64,000 nt of DNA from Melampsora larici-populina 98AG31 (GCF_000204055.1 NW_006768772.1:924339-988338); one strand, 5' to 3'. Shown: positions 1 through 15,575, counted from the first letter of the stretch. Translations and numbers: made by a program. The notes: generated by a model from the letters alone, not told the origin.

Positions 1-1
1 G

Positions 2-1025
2 GCAGTCAGAGACATCTATCGCCGTTCGCCTACGCCTACCTCTCAAAGGCCATCAGCCCAGCTATACGTGTCCCTGCCGCCTGTGCAGAATCCTGTCACT
101 TACCTTGCCTCTCGAACCGCTCGACCTTACGCCTACATCAACCGCAATATTCTACCACCCTCTCCCCCAGCTTCTCATTCAGCCAAAAAGCGAGCTTTCT
201 CGGTGTCTGCGGAGGATAACTGCAATGGTAAGTATATCTGGGCATCCCTCTTCTCCTGAGTTAGACCAAGTCTTCTAATTTCTCTTCTTTGAAGTTCAAC
301 CCTTCAAGCGCAGTAGGTTAGCTGCACTGAACTTTAGAAAACGGGCCATCTCTGAATCGGTGCATTATGAAGACACTGGTACGAATCTTTCCGGATGATA
401 ATATTGCCTAATCACACACTAATCGTTTTCTTTCTATAGTACAAGCTTATAAGCGCTACAAGTTGAGTTCACCAGGTCGTCTCTTTTTGGCGAACACTTT
501 TCCAGATCTTTGCTCCACCAGGTATGATTATGGTTGGTCTCTTCATGACGACAAAGTTTATGTTTTTTCGGCATCCTGTCCCACGAATGCTCAAGCCGAA
601 ATGGATGTAGATGGCTCGGATGGTAAGTATATCTGGACATCCCTCTTCTCCTGAGTTAGACCAATTCTTCTAATTTCTCTTCTTTGTAGTTCAACCCTTC
701 AAGCGCAGTAGGTTAGCTTCACTGGACTTTAGAAAACGGGCCTTCTCTGAATCGGTGCATCATGAAGACACTGGTACGAATCTTTCCAGATGATGGTATC
801 GCTTATTCACATACTAATCGTTTTCTTTCTATAGTACAAGCTTATAAGCGCTACAAATTGAGTTCACCAGGTCGTCTCTTTTTGGTGAACATTTTTACAG
901 ATCTTTGCTCCACCAGGTGTGATTATGGTTGGTCTCTTCATGACAACAAAGTTTATGTTTTTTCGGCATCCTGTCCCACGACTGCTCAAGCCAAAATAAA
1001 TGTAGATGGCTCAGATCAAGCTTAA
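2..1025 (+). CDS. 3' part of an unknown multi-exon gene with duplicated exons
   Basis: The reading frame is open from base 2, so the 5' end lies outside the window. The model has exons 2-227, 295-378, 440-622, 690-773 and 835-1025, with a TAA stop at 1023-1025. All introns are phase 1 and 61-67 bp long. The first exon codes for a proline/serine-rich stretch (for example PPSPPASHSAKKRAFSVSAED). The 84-bp exon (VQPFKRSRL...FRKRA) and the following exon of about 185 bp (VQAYKRYKLSSPGRLFL... ending in DVDGSD) then occur twice in tandem with their introns. The repeated module contains cysteines and a YGWSLHD/N motif. I recognise no family, so no function is given. The clean splice phases and the conserved frame in both copies argue that it is a real gene. 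Confidence 0.6.
295..1019 (+). repeat. 395-bp tandem duplication of two exons plus introns
   Basis: Two exon starts recur at exactly the same distance (295 to 690 and 440 to 835, both 395 bp). The splice sites are shared. Differences between copies are mostly single bases, including a few that change amino acids. Confidence 0.85.
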
Positions 1026-1265
1026 ATCCACAGTATATTGTTATCTTTTTCTTGTCTACTTCCTAAAATTCAAATCCACGGATAGTCCTCGAGATACATT
1101 TCATACATGTTATAAAATGCTACAAGGAGTGTAAATGGCTCAGATCAAGGTTGAATTCAAAGGCTTATTTATTGTTATCTATTTCTATTTTTTTTCTTGT
1201 ACATAGTTCCTTAAATTTCAATACACGTATAGTTCTCCAGACACCTTTGATACACGTTCTAAAGT
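1008..1265 (+). repeat. diverged tandem duplication of about 126 bp at the gene end
   Basis: The stretch starting ATGGCTCAGATCAAG occurs at about 1009 and again at 1135. Each is followed by a TATTGTTATCT...TCTTGT run and an ATACACG/ATACATG-like tail. In the first copy the frame ends in a stop at once, so this is mainly 3' UTR. Confidence 0.6.
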
Positions 1266-1924
1266 TGGATAAACGGATCGTTTTGGGAAACGGGTCAGTA
1301 GTTCGAGAGGTTCATGAGCCTCGACTGAAAGGTTGCAGGCTCACGGAAAGACGAGGCCTCTAAACATCGGCCTTTCTTTGGAACTTTGAAAGGATCGATT
1401 AACATCAAGTTGAGCTGAGGTCTGCAGCTCCTGTTGAGGAACTCAGGCCTTGTACAGCTGTACCGCCTGGTAGTCCTGAGATGAAGTTTGGGCTCATTTG
1501 ATCTGCTCAGGGCAGGCGCGTTTTTTCGGAAAACGCACAAATTCGATACACTTGATGCACTTTGAACCTCACCGGGCGTCCGGCGCGATTTCAGTGGACA
1601 CTGTGTTGGATACAAAAGTTCTGATACCAAAATTTGGCATCAAATTTTACGTTGGTTCATAGTAGTAAACAAACAGTCATAGTTGTACATCCAAATGCAT
1701 CAAGCTTGATCAACATTTGTGTTATATGCTAGTGAGTGCTTAGCTTGCTTGGCCGTAACTTTTGTTGGTTGAAACATCAGTTTGTTCAGCGGAATCAGTG
1801 GAGGTTTTGGACAATTTGTCGATTTTGTTCAATTTTGTTGTTTGCCTTTGACTTGAATGAATTGATGATTCAAGTAGGTGGGTTGCAGGAGATTTTCACG
1901 GTTGCAGACATACCTGTATATTCT
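1266..1924. other. stretch with no recognisable gene
   Basis: Open frames here are short, lack recognisable domains and show no convincing splice structure. I see nothing specific. Confidence 0.5.
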
Positions 1925-2412
1925 CTAGTAGACAAAAAGACAGAAACAAATGTAATATCACATAACACACATAAGTGCTCAAAACAAGAAAAATGAAACA
2001 ATCAAATAAGAAAAAGAAACACAAGGTATGTTATAAGATACAACAACAAGATGGTATCACACCTTGTGCCATATTTAGTCAACTGTTCATGGTTTGTGAG
2101 ATGGTAACATCTCATAGTGCCATATTTACTCAAGGGTTCATGGATTGTGAGATGGTAGCATCCTCTAGTGGGTGTTGAAAATCATTGTATGCATTCACAT
2201 GACTCTTTTAAAGCTTGGGGAAAGGATGTGCATGTGGTTGGTATATAGCAAATTGACCCTTGAGAACTCAGTAACACAAACAATGTATCTCTTGCCTCCC
2301 ATGCTGGACAACAAAATGATTGCTCTGAACATAGATTTGGTCACCAATGCCACAATGATAATGTAGTCATCTTACATAAACTTTCACACCACAGATGTTG
2401 TGGCATAAGCTT

Positions 2413-2643
2413 TTAACTACTACCACTAGAATCAGAGCTTGCACAGGTGTGTGAAGCTCCTGCCACACCTTTACAAGCAGGACAAAACTTCCAATCCTCC
2501 TCTGTATCTACGGTGCGGGCCAGTGGGTTGCCCAAGGCTTCCAAGGCCTGATCAGCAGAGAGAATTCCTGTTTCCCTTGTGCCAAAAACTTGGTTGAATG
2601 ATACAGATGCCATGAATATGGCTGCAACAATGCTGAGGTTCAT
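2413..2643 (-). CDS. small secreted protein, copy 1 of repeat B
   Basis: It encodes 76 residues starting at the ATG of MNLSIVAAIFMASVSFNQVFG. That stretch is a typical short n-region plus hydrophobic core, so a cleavable signal peptide is likely. The mature part holds a CPAC pair and a third Cys near a Ser-rich tail (C-x2-C then C at TCASS). The longer frame upstream begins with TTG and was not used. A GTGAGT...TTAG intron (donor about 2720, acceptor just before the ATG) probably lies in the 5' UTR. A paralogue with the same start lies at 14689-14904. Secretion fits an effector-like or cell-surface role, but this is inference only. Confidence 0.6.
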   Translation of the reverse strand: MNLSIVAAIFMASVSFNQVFGTRETGILSADQALEALGNPLARTVDTEEDWKFCPACKGVAGASHTCASSDSSGSS

Positions 2644-2974
2644 GATGATATCTAATTGAGCAACCAAGTTTTAGACACAGGAAATTGTTAAGAAGATTTG
2701 GTTGAATATCTCAAGACTCACCAGGATGCCAAAGCCACAGAATTTGAAAGATTTTGTGTAGGTTGTGTTTGAATTGAAACTGATAGTATATATGCCAATC
2801 AAAAGAGCAAGGCAAGGGAACATCAAGTATGAGCTTGGTTCATGTTTTGAAAACAATGCTACAATTGGCTGATGAAAATAGGTGGGAAACATACCCAAGA
2901 AGTGCACAGGTCAAACAACCAACTCAGTAGTATGATTGGATAAGGAACAAATCATCAGCAAATTAGTCAAGCTT

Positions 2975-3280
2975 TTATATTTGTTGAAGACCACCTGAGT
3001 TGCTGTCTGTATGACTCTCCCCAAGCATTGTGTCATAGAGTGCAATGGTGTGCTCCCTTGCAGTGCCCCACCTTATGCAGAGTTGTATCATGTTGGATTT
3101 CAACAAGTGAACATTGTCAAGTTTCATCTTGTGGAGAAGCTGATTGCCAGCTTGCTTCACAAGGGTCACTGAATCTTTGGTCTCCACTTGCTTTATATTT
3201 TTGTGGTTGTGTTTGACTTTTTTATTGTGATGAAGCTGATTGACAAGTAACAAGTATGCCCTTTCAGACCTGGGCACCAT
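2975..3280 (-). CDS. unassigned open frame in repeat B
   Basis: It has 101 codons from ATG (MVPRSERAYLLLVNQ...), is hydrophilic and basic, and has no recognised domain. The counterpart in copy 2 (15295-15570) keeps much of the protein sequence (RAYLLLVNQLHHN, LLHN/KTKLDNVH) but is changed near both ends. It may be a first exon, because CAG|GTGGTC follows near its end, or non-coding repeat sequence. Conservation of the frame in two copies is the only support. Confidence 0.25.
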   Translation of the reverse strand: MVPRSERAYLLLVNQLHHNKKVKHNHKNIKQVETKDSVTLVKQAGNQLLHKMKLDNVHLLKSNMIQLCIRWGTAREHTIALYDTMLGESHTDSNSGGLQQI

Positions 3281-3315
3281 TTTTTTGTTTGCCTTTCATA
3301 TTGCACTAGCAAATC

Positions 3316-4353
3316 AGCGGCGGGCTGCCACTTTCAAAGGCTCAAATCACAAAAGGTATGTTGATACCAAGTTATCTGATGCTCTAACAATTAATCATCT
3401 ATGAATCCATTGATCATCAATCATCAGTTACCTCATCCCTCAATGTCCAGTTTACCATATTGAATTACATGATTGATAATATCAAATAATCAGACTTAGC
3501 TCTGATTCTCAGAGTAACCTTAAGATCATCTACTTTCATCGAGATGGAATTAGACATGAAGTCAATGTACTTTCACTGCGAGGTTTTCCATATCTCATCT
3601 GTTTATCCCTACTAGGACTTGATAAGATGGAAAAGATGTACCTTGCAAATTCTGGCTAGGAGTACTCCATCTAGGGGAAATCTTAGTAAGACAAAGTCTA
3701 TTATAGGACCTCAACAAGATTCTTTAGTTCCTATGAGTGTGGAAATCCTTTTATGCCTCAAGGAGTGGTTTTGAATCTTTGGGTCTATGTATTTCTCTCA
3801 TCAACTTGTCACATTAGAAGATCATATTGTGATTGATGATGATAGTGAAGATTTATAACTTACTTGTTATTATTTACTTTTCTTTTTGTTTCACCACTGT
3901 CTTTATAACTGTCTTTCACAATTTTCTACCCTTTTTCCCAAACCTCTCTCAATCTCAACACTGTCTTTACTGTTTTCTGATCATTTTGTTACTGTCTTCA
4001 CCGGTTTGAAATCAATATTTTTAGTATGAGTCAGAGTGACTGAATAATCCATTAAAGTTAACTACAAAAGTAAAAGTATTCATCTTTTTGAATCACTTCA
4101 AAAGCTTTAGGTTGTTGTGGAAGATGCCGGAACATAATTTGAAGGACTGAAAGTATGTAGAGAAACCCGGTCCGACGGGGTTACTCGAGCTGTGGAAGTC
4201 TCCATCTGCTCGGACCAAAGTGGATGTTGTGACGTAATTCGGTTCATACCATATGAAATTGATCGAATCCACTTTGACTTTGAGCAGATAACTCTTTTTA
4301 TCGATTCTTCCTGCGTAGCTTGGTTGAAATTTCAATCCGAGCGATATTTACAA
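3316..4353. other. intergenic, possible transposon relic
   Basis: No intact gene is seen. Around 3680-3860 a broken frame contains a phrase like PMSVEILLCLKEWF followed by a stop and an acidic end. It is loosely reminiscent of hAT transposase tails in rusts, but too weak to call. Confidence 0.35.
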
Positions 4354-5458
4354 ATGTGTATAGTATTATGGTCAACGAGGAAAGAATCAGGATACGTATT
4401 GTGAGTGATCAATTCAATTTTATCACATCATTTCTTTTCCTCATAATGACGCTACAATTTTCTTTGGGGGGTGGATTTGAAAAAAGAGTGATTGCATCAA
4501 ATCGGGATGAATTTTTAGCACGTTCAACTGAAAATGCAAAATGGCATTCATTTGGAAAAGAAAAAGAAAAAGAAGAAAACAATGTGATATCAGGTTTAGA
4601 TTTAATTGGAGGTGGTACTTGGTTAGGATATACCAAAAGATTAAATCGATTTGGATTTTTAACTAATCTTTCAAACATCACTCCACCAATGCAAAAGAAA
4701 TCAAAATGGATAAGTAGAGGTAATTTATTAAAAAATTATTTAAATAACACTAACACCCAAACTTTAGAAGAATATCTTCAAGAAATTAAAGATAATAGTG
4801 CTTTAGATCTTATGGATGGATATAATTTAGTGATTGGTGAGATTCAAAAGAATGGTGAAGAAGTGATCATGGATTCGTTTTGTAATCGTCAAACTCATCA
4901 TAATGAGATTCAAATCAATTCAAATTTTTATCAAAAAAGTCGAGTTGAAGAGTACAAGGAGAATGGAATAAGTAATGGCATTAAAAGTGACGAGGAAGAA
5001 AATGAATGGATTAAAGTTAAATTGGGAAAAGATTTATTGACTAAAAGAATGATTAAAGAATCAGAGGAATCAAATCAAGAAAAGTTGATTGAGGATTTGT
5101 TCGATATCTTGAGGTATGTGAGTTTTAGCGCTCTCGTTAAACATGAAGTTGATAAACTGATTACCTTAATTCCTTATCCTTGAAATCAAGTCAAACGGAT
5201 CCAAATGATGAAGCTTTACCTAAAAATATCTTGATTCGTCCTCACCATAGACTCAATGAACCATCAGATATCCCTAATCGACAAACTTGGTACGGAACAA
5301 AAACTCAAACACTCGTCCTAGTTTCTAGGAACAAAAAGGTCACTTTTATCGAACGTGACGCGTACGCAATTATCGATTCAATGGATCACTTGGGATTGCC
5401 AGTTTGGTTAGGGGACGATAGAAAATCTTGGCGAAGATTCGAGTTTGATATAGCATGA
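4354..5458 (+). CDS. TANGO2/NRDE-family protein
   Basis: Model: exons 4354-4400, 4487-5113 and 5191-5458, encoding 313 residues. The protein starts MCIVLWSTRKESGYVL and then gives the family signature ASNRDEFLAR (NRDE at residues 21-24) and GGGTWLGYT. This is the layout of TANGO2 and the fungal NRDE proteins, whose proposed roles are in Golgi organisation and in heme or lipid handling at mitochondria or Golgi. The Met-Cys start matters because members keep a Cys at position 2, as in N-terminal-nucleophile folds. The C-terminus has TWYGTKTQTLVLV and the typical WRRFEF end. Introns of 86 and 77 bp join in phase. The gene is convergent with MCM6. The central part is rich in Lys and Glu. Confidence 0.88.
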
Positions 5459-6192
5459 TAAAAAAATCGAAATTCGGTTTACTTTTCTTGCTCACATATT
5501 TTTATATCTCTTATATCTCTCATATCTTTGGTTTGTAGAATATTGTGTAAGTTGTGATTTGTAGCTTTCAGTGCTTGGTTGAATTATTCTGATTTAATAT
5601 CTCTTCGCAAATATCACCATGTCTAGCGCGGATGATCTCAATTATCATTTGACAAGGTGAAGACGGAGACGATTTTCCATAGGAGATAAGCTCAGGTCGT
5701 GATCGAATGATTCAAAGTAAAACCGTATAATGAATCCTTACGATGAGGAATTTAGAACAGTTTGACAGATAGTGTTATTGATGATAGGAAACAGAATTCT
5801 CCTACAATAGCCATTCCCTGACTTCAAGGGAGAAACTGGGCCAAGAGGCAGAGATATTGTCTGATATGAGGCCATATATGGAGTGATAGATGTGCTAAAT
5901 GATGTTGTGCAGAGAAATTGACAAGTGGTATTGCAAAAAGCTTCAATGGACAATTCATGACAAACACCATGTAGATAGGGAGCAGAGTGCTTTTGATGTG
6001 ATAGCTCGATCATATTTAATATCACTCATCACAAAACCAACCGATGGAGTATATAGACTTGAATTTCCTTTTGAAAAAATAATCAAATGATTTCAACTGT
6101 AATCAAAAAAAAAGAAAAACTTTCAAAGAACCATGCATCACTTTTACATCCAAACTTAGAAGAAAAATATACAAAATTTAAATCGAAAACTT
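5459..6192. other. intergenic space between convergent genes
   Basis: It separates the stop codons of the TANGO2-like gene and MCM6. It is AT-rich and no supported gene was seen. It should hold both polyadenylation regions. Confidence 0.6.
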
Positions 6193-9575
<3,383 letters not shown>

Positions 9576-11809
9576 TTGATTTTAGATTGTTTCTTGATCG
9601 ATTCGCTTGAGGTTTTTGTTATCCGAAGTCTTGATCGATGTTGATTTCTATTTTAATCTGAGTGTATCCTTTATTTCTTTGACTTCTTCGTTGGTTCAAG
9701 TTTTAATGTGTAGTTCAACTTCAGAGCTCAGAACCTCAACACCGTGTACGCGCGACGAAATTCAAGTGGCCGGATACAAGCATATCTCAACGCGTGAAGG
9801 GGGCTATGCCTATGTCGAGTATGTCACAAAAAATGTTCCAGGGTTTTTGATCATGTGATCTCATATCAGATGACCATATTGACTCAAGCAAGCAGTTGTA
9901 CTCGCCACAGGGACAATAATGGATCAAGTGGCACCTTTTCAATTCTTTACTCTGCTTAATGCGTGTTCCAAAATTGTGGTTCATGACCAGCATCAGATGA
10001 TCCAGCTGATCTATCTTGATGTCCCATTTTCAACTGGGATTACTGGCTAGCAAGGGTGCAAAATCCTCAAAAGAAGGTTTACTTGCAATTTTTCTTCAGG
10101 TTATCACAGAAGGCTGGTGTTGTGTAATTTGAGACAGCTGATGTTACAATTGTTCCATTAGTCTCTCTGTGCACTCTTCAGATCAAGTGACTTATTCTGT
10201 ACATGTGTGGATGCTTATAGTTTCATTATGCTCATACAAAGAATTTGTGTCTAGCACAATAAGTCTATTTCATAAACACTCTTACATTATGAGGGATTAG
10301 TTCGGAGGGTGTGGCCCTGGGGCTGTGACTTCCTGGCTGGGGTGGTTCTCTGCGTGGCAAGGGAAGGGGAGGGAGGGAAGAAAAAGAAAAATCAGTGTTG
10401 TAAGGATGTGATCTTTGCTTGTTTTGGTGATGAAAAAGTTTGGGGATAGTTGTGGCGCAATGAGAAGATCTATCAAAAAAACTGATTTGATGAATCCCAA
10501 AGTGGATTCTTCCTTCTAACACTTCCAAGTTTTTTAAGCTGCAACACAAAAAATCCATTCCTTATTTTAATTTGTAACCACTTGATCCCATTTAACTTAT
10601 CACAAACTGTCTAGCCATTATACTCTTTGTACTTCAGTTCTTCAATTTTCTTTATTTAAGCCTCTGTGAGTTTTGTCAAATTGCTAAAACATAGTTTAAT
10701 GTAACACCTACATACCTTTGATTCTCTTGTTCATGAAGTGTATCAGATTTGATTTCAAGTTGGTATTAGTCAACTTGAATGGGATTGAAAAGAATTCATC
10801 AAAGCTTGAGTTTTACGTTGAAGTTGACTTGTTGTGTTAAAAGTTTTGATGAATTTGTTTGAATGGAAACTACTTGGATTGAGGGTATAGAAGAATTGAT
10901 TGCAGGAGATGAGAGAGGAACAAATTTGGGGTGAGGTGTGTGCAAATCAGGTTAAATCTGTTGAGCGTGTAAACTTGGAAATTGGTAGCAGGGATTGGGA
11001 GTTCAATCAGGTTTTGCCGGCAAACACGGTTTACCTTTAACTTGAATGATTAATTTGAATGGTATCTGTGTTCCTGGCCAGCAAATTTTGTAATTCATTC
11101 ACAGGGCAGCACACCACTCATGTGTTGCCGGCCTGGTGTTGTCTACATCATTGTCAAATGATAAAAGTTCAGCTAAAATTATCTTGTGGTATCTTGGTAT
11201 CCATCCCCATTGGTATACATATAAAGATATCACAGACTTGACTTTTATAGAGCTGATATTCATGACAAACTATCTGCATGTCTAACAAGGTTTGGCTTAG
11301 GTAAAATTGTGATAGGAATCAAATGCTTAATTTTCTTGAGTCTAACCAGAAAGATGTAACAATGGCAATTGTAGAATTGCATGTAGGATGTGGTTTGATA
11401 AATCTTGCATATCAGTTGGTCACATTCACATCAATATCAGAAGCAGGATCAAGCATGAAATCCAACCCATATTTCAGAAGTTTGCAAATGAATGGCTCAG
11501 AGGAGCCAGATGTTTTTGCCAATGATATCAAAGGAAACTGAGGTAATTGTGTTTAAATGAGTAAATGGCACCAAGCCACACAGAAATTCAAAGAGCTAGA
11601 CAAATGATAAGACTGAGCACAAAGCAGCAGGTTAAGCAAACAACAAAGTCATTAGTATGAGAGAGAAAATAAGAGGGGAGAGAAAAACTAGACAAACATG
11701 TACACAGTGCAACAGGGATATTAGGCAAAGGATGGATAAAAGTTGTTAACTGAAAAGATAATTTTAAATAAAGGGTGTATAAAGGATGTCAGAGATTGAT
11801 ACAAAATTA
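9576..11809. other. long gene-free stretch
   Basis: Only short frames without known domains are present. The first hundred bases must contain the MCM6 promoter. No terminal repeats or recognisable transposon proteins were found. Confidence 0.5.
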
Positions 11810-11930
11810 GGGTATTCAAACAAGTATGTCACGTCGGGGAAAAACACATATACTTTTGACCTTATTTTCCCCACCAAAAAAAGGTATGCGGAAAAAAGTA
11901 TGTCCACTTACATACTTGCTTTGAGTACCC
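11810..11930. mobile_element. 121-bp Harbinger-type MITE
   Basis: The left end GGGTATTCAAACAAGTATGT pairs with the right end, whose reverse complement is GGGTACTCAAAGCAAGTATGT. Flanks are TTA (11807-11809) and TGA (11931-11933), compatible with a decayed 3-bp duplication. The termini match those of the 5-kb Harbinger element at 16761-21803 (GGTACTCAAAGCAAGTATGC), so it was probably mobilised by that family. Confidence 0.75.
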
Positions 11931-12304
11931 TGAATGTGATTGATGTTGAGAGAGAAAAACTACTTGCAGGTTCTTTCCGATGAGAGAAGAATCTGAGTGG
12001 AACAAAATGATCTCTATACATAGTGAAAAAAAGATACACAGTTTAAAAAACAATGTATTTCCATAATTAAGCACTACCTCCTAAATCATTCAATGCTTTA
12101 ACCGACCAGAGTTTCTTTCTTGACAGGTTGATTTTGAACAAGGCTTGAACAGTCAAAAGGTGAGTCAATATTTACGCCGGGTGACCAGAATTCCTTGACA
12201 ATTGTTTGTGTTCACCCCTTGATGATGTATGAAGTAATAGAAGAATAATCAACACACACGCACACACATAGAAAAAAAGAAATAAAACAATGCAATATCA
12301 CATA

Positions 12305-14231
12305 TAAACTTAACAAAGTCCCACGCTCGCACAACCTTGCGAGGCGTCGAGCGAGTGACTTACACCAAATGTGTACGCTCCATAAGCTCAGAGATTTGGC
12401 TTTTGCAGGGAGCTCACTTCGAGTGCTTATAACTTTTTCCACACCGAGGAACCACATATGGTCCAAAAGAAGAACTTGTGCGCCTGACTCTGGCGCATAA
12501 GGTACATATTCTTTTTCCCAAGGAATTTGCTCCCCTCTGCGAAAAAATGTGCTTCAAACATTGGGTCTTAGCAGCAAATTTGGACTCGAGAGAGAGGTTA
12601 CATGTGTAATCCTCTGTCAAGAGCCAATATTGGATGCACATTTTAGGCAAGAGGGAAGCACTTTCCTCGGGAAAAAAATATGTACATTATGCGGAAGAGG
12701 CAGACGCTCAACTTTTTCCTTTGGACTATACCCAAATCCTTGGTGTGGAAAAAGGTATAAGGCCTTGAAGCAAGCTCCCTGCCAAACCCAAATCTCTGAG
12801 GTTTTGGAGCGTACACATTTGGCGTAAGTCCCTCGCGAGATGCCTCGCGAGGATGCGCATGTCAGGGTGGCTATAATATCTGTACGAGAAAGGTCTAGCT
12901 CTTACTTGTAAAGGTCCTGACAAGGTAATCCGCTGGGTACAGGGATTACTGTTACTCGTAGTACCTAGGTGTACACGAACAACAATTTGATTGTAAGTTT
13001 ATTATAGTAGATAATAATATTTCTTTCTAGAAGTTCACGGGCCTACTGTGGTTAACAGTATAGGATGGTCAGTCCTTAGACCCGTGTCAATCTCTATGGC
13101 TATAAGCTAAGAGTAGCCTGCTATACGAAATAGACAGGGATCTCGTCCAACTTTGCGTTGCGAGAACTGAAATATTGACCAAATAGAAAGTTCGCTCACT
13201 CGAGATCTAGTAAGGGAACAGATTCCTAGGCTGATTGTATTGCTGGGATTTAGATAGGGATGTACCGGGTCGAATTCTAGTAATAACTGCGAATTAGAAA
13301 GAGGAACAACGATATCAGAATCGGGAAGTTCTACGTATCAGGCTAGAAAAAGAGGATTAAATATGTTTATTATTACTGTAGATAATTTCAGAGAAACGCT
13401 GGGGAACTTAAGTTTAAGAAGTGGAACATAGAGAGAAAAGTAAGGATTTTCAAATATATGATGGACTTCGTAAAGATTAAGAACACTGACGGTTACTTGT
13501 AAATTATGGTTGGTAAAAATTCGATGCCTCTCCTTCTTGTTAGTAGAAGGAAGGCTCTTTATACCTTTCTCAGTTCTTAGTTCAGCTCTTGGCTAAAAAA
13601 CTAGGAGCTCTTATTTCCTGCTGTGATCCGTAGGTTATACGTAATATCATACGCCAAGGATTAGGTCATCAGTCTTCTTTGTGAGTACTCTTATATATCT
13701 TTTATGTAATCCGTGATTACTTCCTTAGCTAAGGATTTTACGTAAATAGCTACTATCGTTACTTCTAGTATTATTCAGCGGAGTATTGGGGATCTGTTCC
13801 TTCCGTGTCTATTGGAATAGTCTTGGCAATCTCTATTCCGTCCGTACTTCGTACGTAATACTTTATTCTTCTATTCGTTATATGAGGAATCTTACTAATA
13901 TTCTTTAACTAGCTTCTCATTTGTATATAATGTTTTCCTTAGATTCACGTAGTTGGAATCTTCTATCCTTGTTTGTGTCAATTCCAGGACCTTTGAAACT
14001 AGGTCATTAAGTTGTGTTCATTATCTTTTTATGTAGTTTTATATTTTGTCATTAGATCTTAGAAACTAGATCATTAAGATGTATTCGTGAAATATTTATT
14101 ATATTGATTTCTTATATATACATTGCATAAAGAAGGTAGGGACTTCTATGTGTGAAGTTCTTTTGGTGTTTTTTCTCTGGGTATAAACACTCGAGGACTG
14201 ACAGCGCAAGCGTGGGACTTTGGTCAGTTTA
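12305..14231. mobile_element. Mutator-like fold-back MITE, interrupted by a solo LTR
   Basis: The ends are TAAACTTAACAAAGTCCC and, inverted, TAAACTGACCAAAGTCCC. A perfect 9-bp target duplication (TATCACATA) flanks the element, and the empty site exists in repeat B copy 1 at 1956-1964. Without the LTR it is about 578 bp, and the left half (12305 to about 12580) is the near reverse complement of the right half (from about 12590). For example CCAAATGTGTACGCTCC at about 12366 faces GGAGCGTACACATTTGG at about 12808. No transposase gene is present. Nine-base duplications with long inverted repeats point to Mutator-like mobilisation. Confidence 0.85.
12860..14203. mobile_element. solo LTR, 1.34 kb
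   Basis: It begins TGTCAG and ends CTGACA (a perfect inverted hexamer) and is flanked by the 5-bp duplication GCGCA (12855-12859 and 14204-14208). No internal retrotransposon region remains, so LTR-LTR recombination is likely. It sits inside the right arm of the fold-back element. Confidence 0.85.
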
Positions 14232-14688
14232 TATCACATAAAACACATAAGCGCTCAAGACAGGATGAATGAAACAATCAAATAGGAAAAAGAAACACAA
14301 GGTTTGTTATAAGATACAATAACAAGATGGTATCACACCTTGTGCTATATTTACTCAACTGTTCATGGTTTGTGAGATGGTAACATCTCATAGTGCCATA
14401 TTTACTCAAGGGTTCATGGATTGTGAGATGGTAGCATCCTCTAGTGGGTGTTGAAAATCATTGTATGCATTCACATGACTCTTTTAAAGCTTGGGGAAAG
14501 GATGTGCATGTGGTTGGTATATAGCAAATTGACCCTTGAGAACTCAGTAACACAAACAATGTATCTCTTGCCTCCCATGCTGGACAACAAAATGATTGCT
14601 CTGAACATAGATTTGGTCACCAATGCCACAATGATAATGTAGTCATCTTACATAAACTTTCACACCACAGATGTTGTGGCATAAGATT

Positions 14689-14904
14689 TTAACTACTACC
14701 ACTAGAGCTTGCACAGGTGTGTGAAGCTCCTGGCTCACCTTTACAAGCAGGACAATCCTCCTCTGTATCTATGGTGCGGGCCAGTGGGTTGCCCAAGGCT
14801 TCCAAGGCCTGATCAGCAGAGAGAATTCCTGTTTCCCTTGTGCCAAAAACTTGGTTGAATGATACAGATGCCATGAATATGGCTGCAACAATGCTGAGGT
14901 TCAT
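14689..14904 (-). CDS. small secreted protein, copy 2 of repeat B
   Basis: It encodes 71 residues and has the same signal peptide as the copy at 2413-2643 (MNLSIVAAIFMASVSFNQVFG). Relative to that copy it has small in-frame losses before CPAC and in the Ser-rich tail, plus V-to-I and VA-to-EP-type changes. Keeping the frame through two indels suggests selection or recent duplication. The three Cys residues of the mature part are retained. No function is recognised. Confidence 0.55.
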   Translation of the reverse strand: MNLSIVAAIFMASVSFNQVFGTRETGILSADQALEALGNPLARTIDTEEDCPACKGEPGASHTCASSSGSS

Positions 14905-15575
14905 GATGATATCTAATTGAGCAACCAAGTTTTAGACACAGGAAATTGTTAAGAAGATTTGGTTGAATATCTCAAGACTCACCGGGATGCTAAAGTCACA
15001 GAATTTGAAAGATTGTGTGTGGGTTAGCTTCAGATTGAAACCAATAGTATCTATCCCAATCAAAAGAGTAAGGTAAGGAATCATCAAGTATGAGCTTGGT
15101 TCATGTTTTTAGAAAAAATCTACAATTGGCTGATGAAAAAAGTTGGGAAACATACCCAGGCAAGTGCGCAGGTCAAACAAACAACTCAGTAGGATGATTG
15201 GATAAGGAACAAATTGTCAGCAAATCAGTCAAGCTTTTATACTTGTTGAAGAGTACCTGAGTTGCTGTCCGTATGACTCTCCTAAAAACATTTGTCATAG
15301 AGCATAATGCTGTGCTCCCTTGCACCAACTTCTGCAGCGTTGCATCATGTTGGATTTCAAGATGTGGACATTGTCAAGTTTTGTATTGTGGAGAAGCTGA
15401 TTGCGAGCTCGGTTTGGTATTACATGGGTCCCTGAATCTTTGGTCTCCGCTTGCTTCACGTCTCTGTGGTTGCGGTTAACTTTTGTATTGTGATGAAGCT
15501 GATTGACAAGTAACAAGTATGCCCTTTGATGCTTGGCCACCATTTTTTTCGCTTGCCTTGAATATTGCATAAGGA

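Larger units (their letters stand above)
1925..3315. repeat. repeat B, copy 1 (complete)
   Basis: About 1.35 kb is shared with 12.24-15.57 kb at high identity, and partly with 32.99-33.23 kb. The 9-bp sequence TATCACATA at 1956-1964 is the empty counterpart of the insertion site used by the fold-back element in copy 2. The repeat carries a small secreted-protein gene on the minus strand and, upstream of it, a second open frame (2975-3280). No terminal inverted repeats, LTRs or transposase were seen, so it could be a duplicated gene segment or a mobile unit of unknown type. Confidence 0.8.
12240..15575. repeat. repeat B, copy 2 (interrupted)
   Basis: This is the same unit as 1925-3315, split after TATCACATA (12296-12304) by a fold-back element and resuming with the same TATCACATA at 14232-14240. 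It carries the second secreted-protein gene. The part from 14232 to about 15570 is collinear with copy 1. Confidence 0.8.

Noticed and set aside
12212..12923. Short genes within the fold-back element (for example the frame at 12549-12827)
   Set aside because: The frames on both strands mirror each other because the DNA is palindromic; there is no start, splice or domain support.
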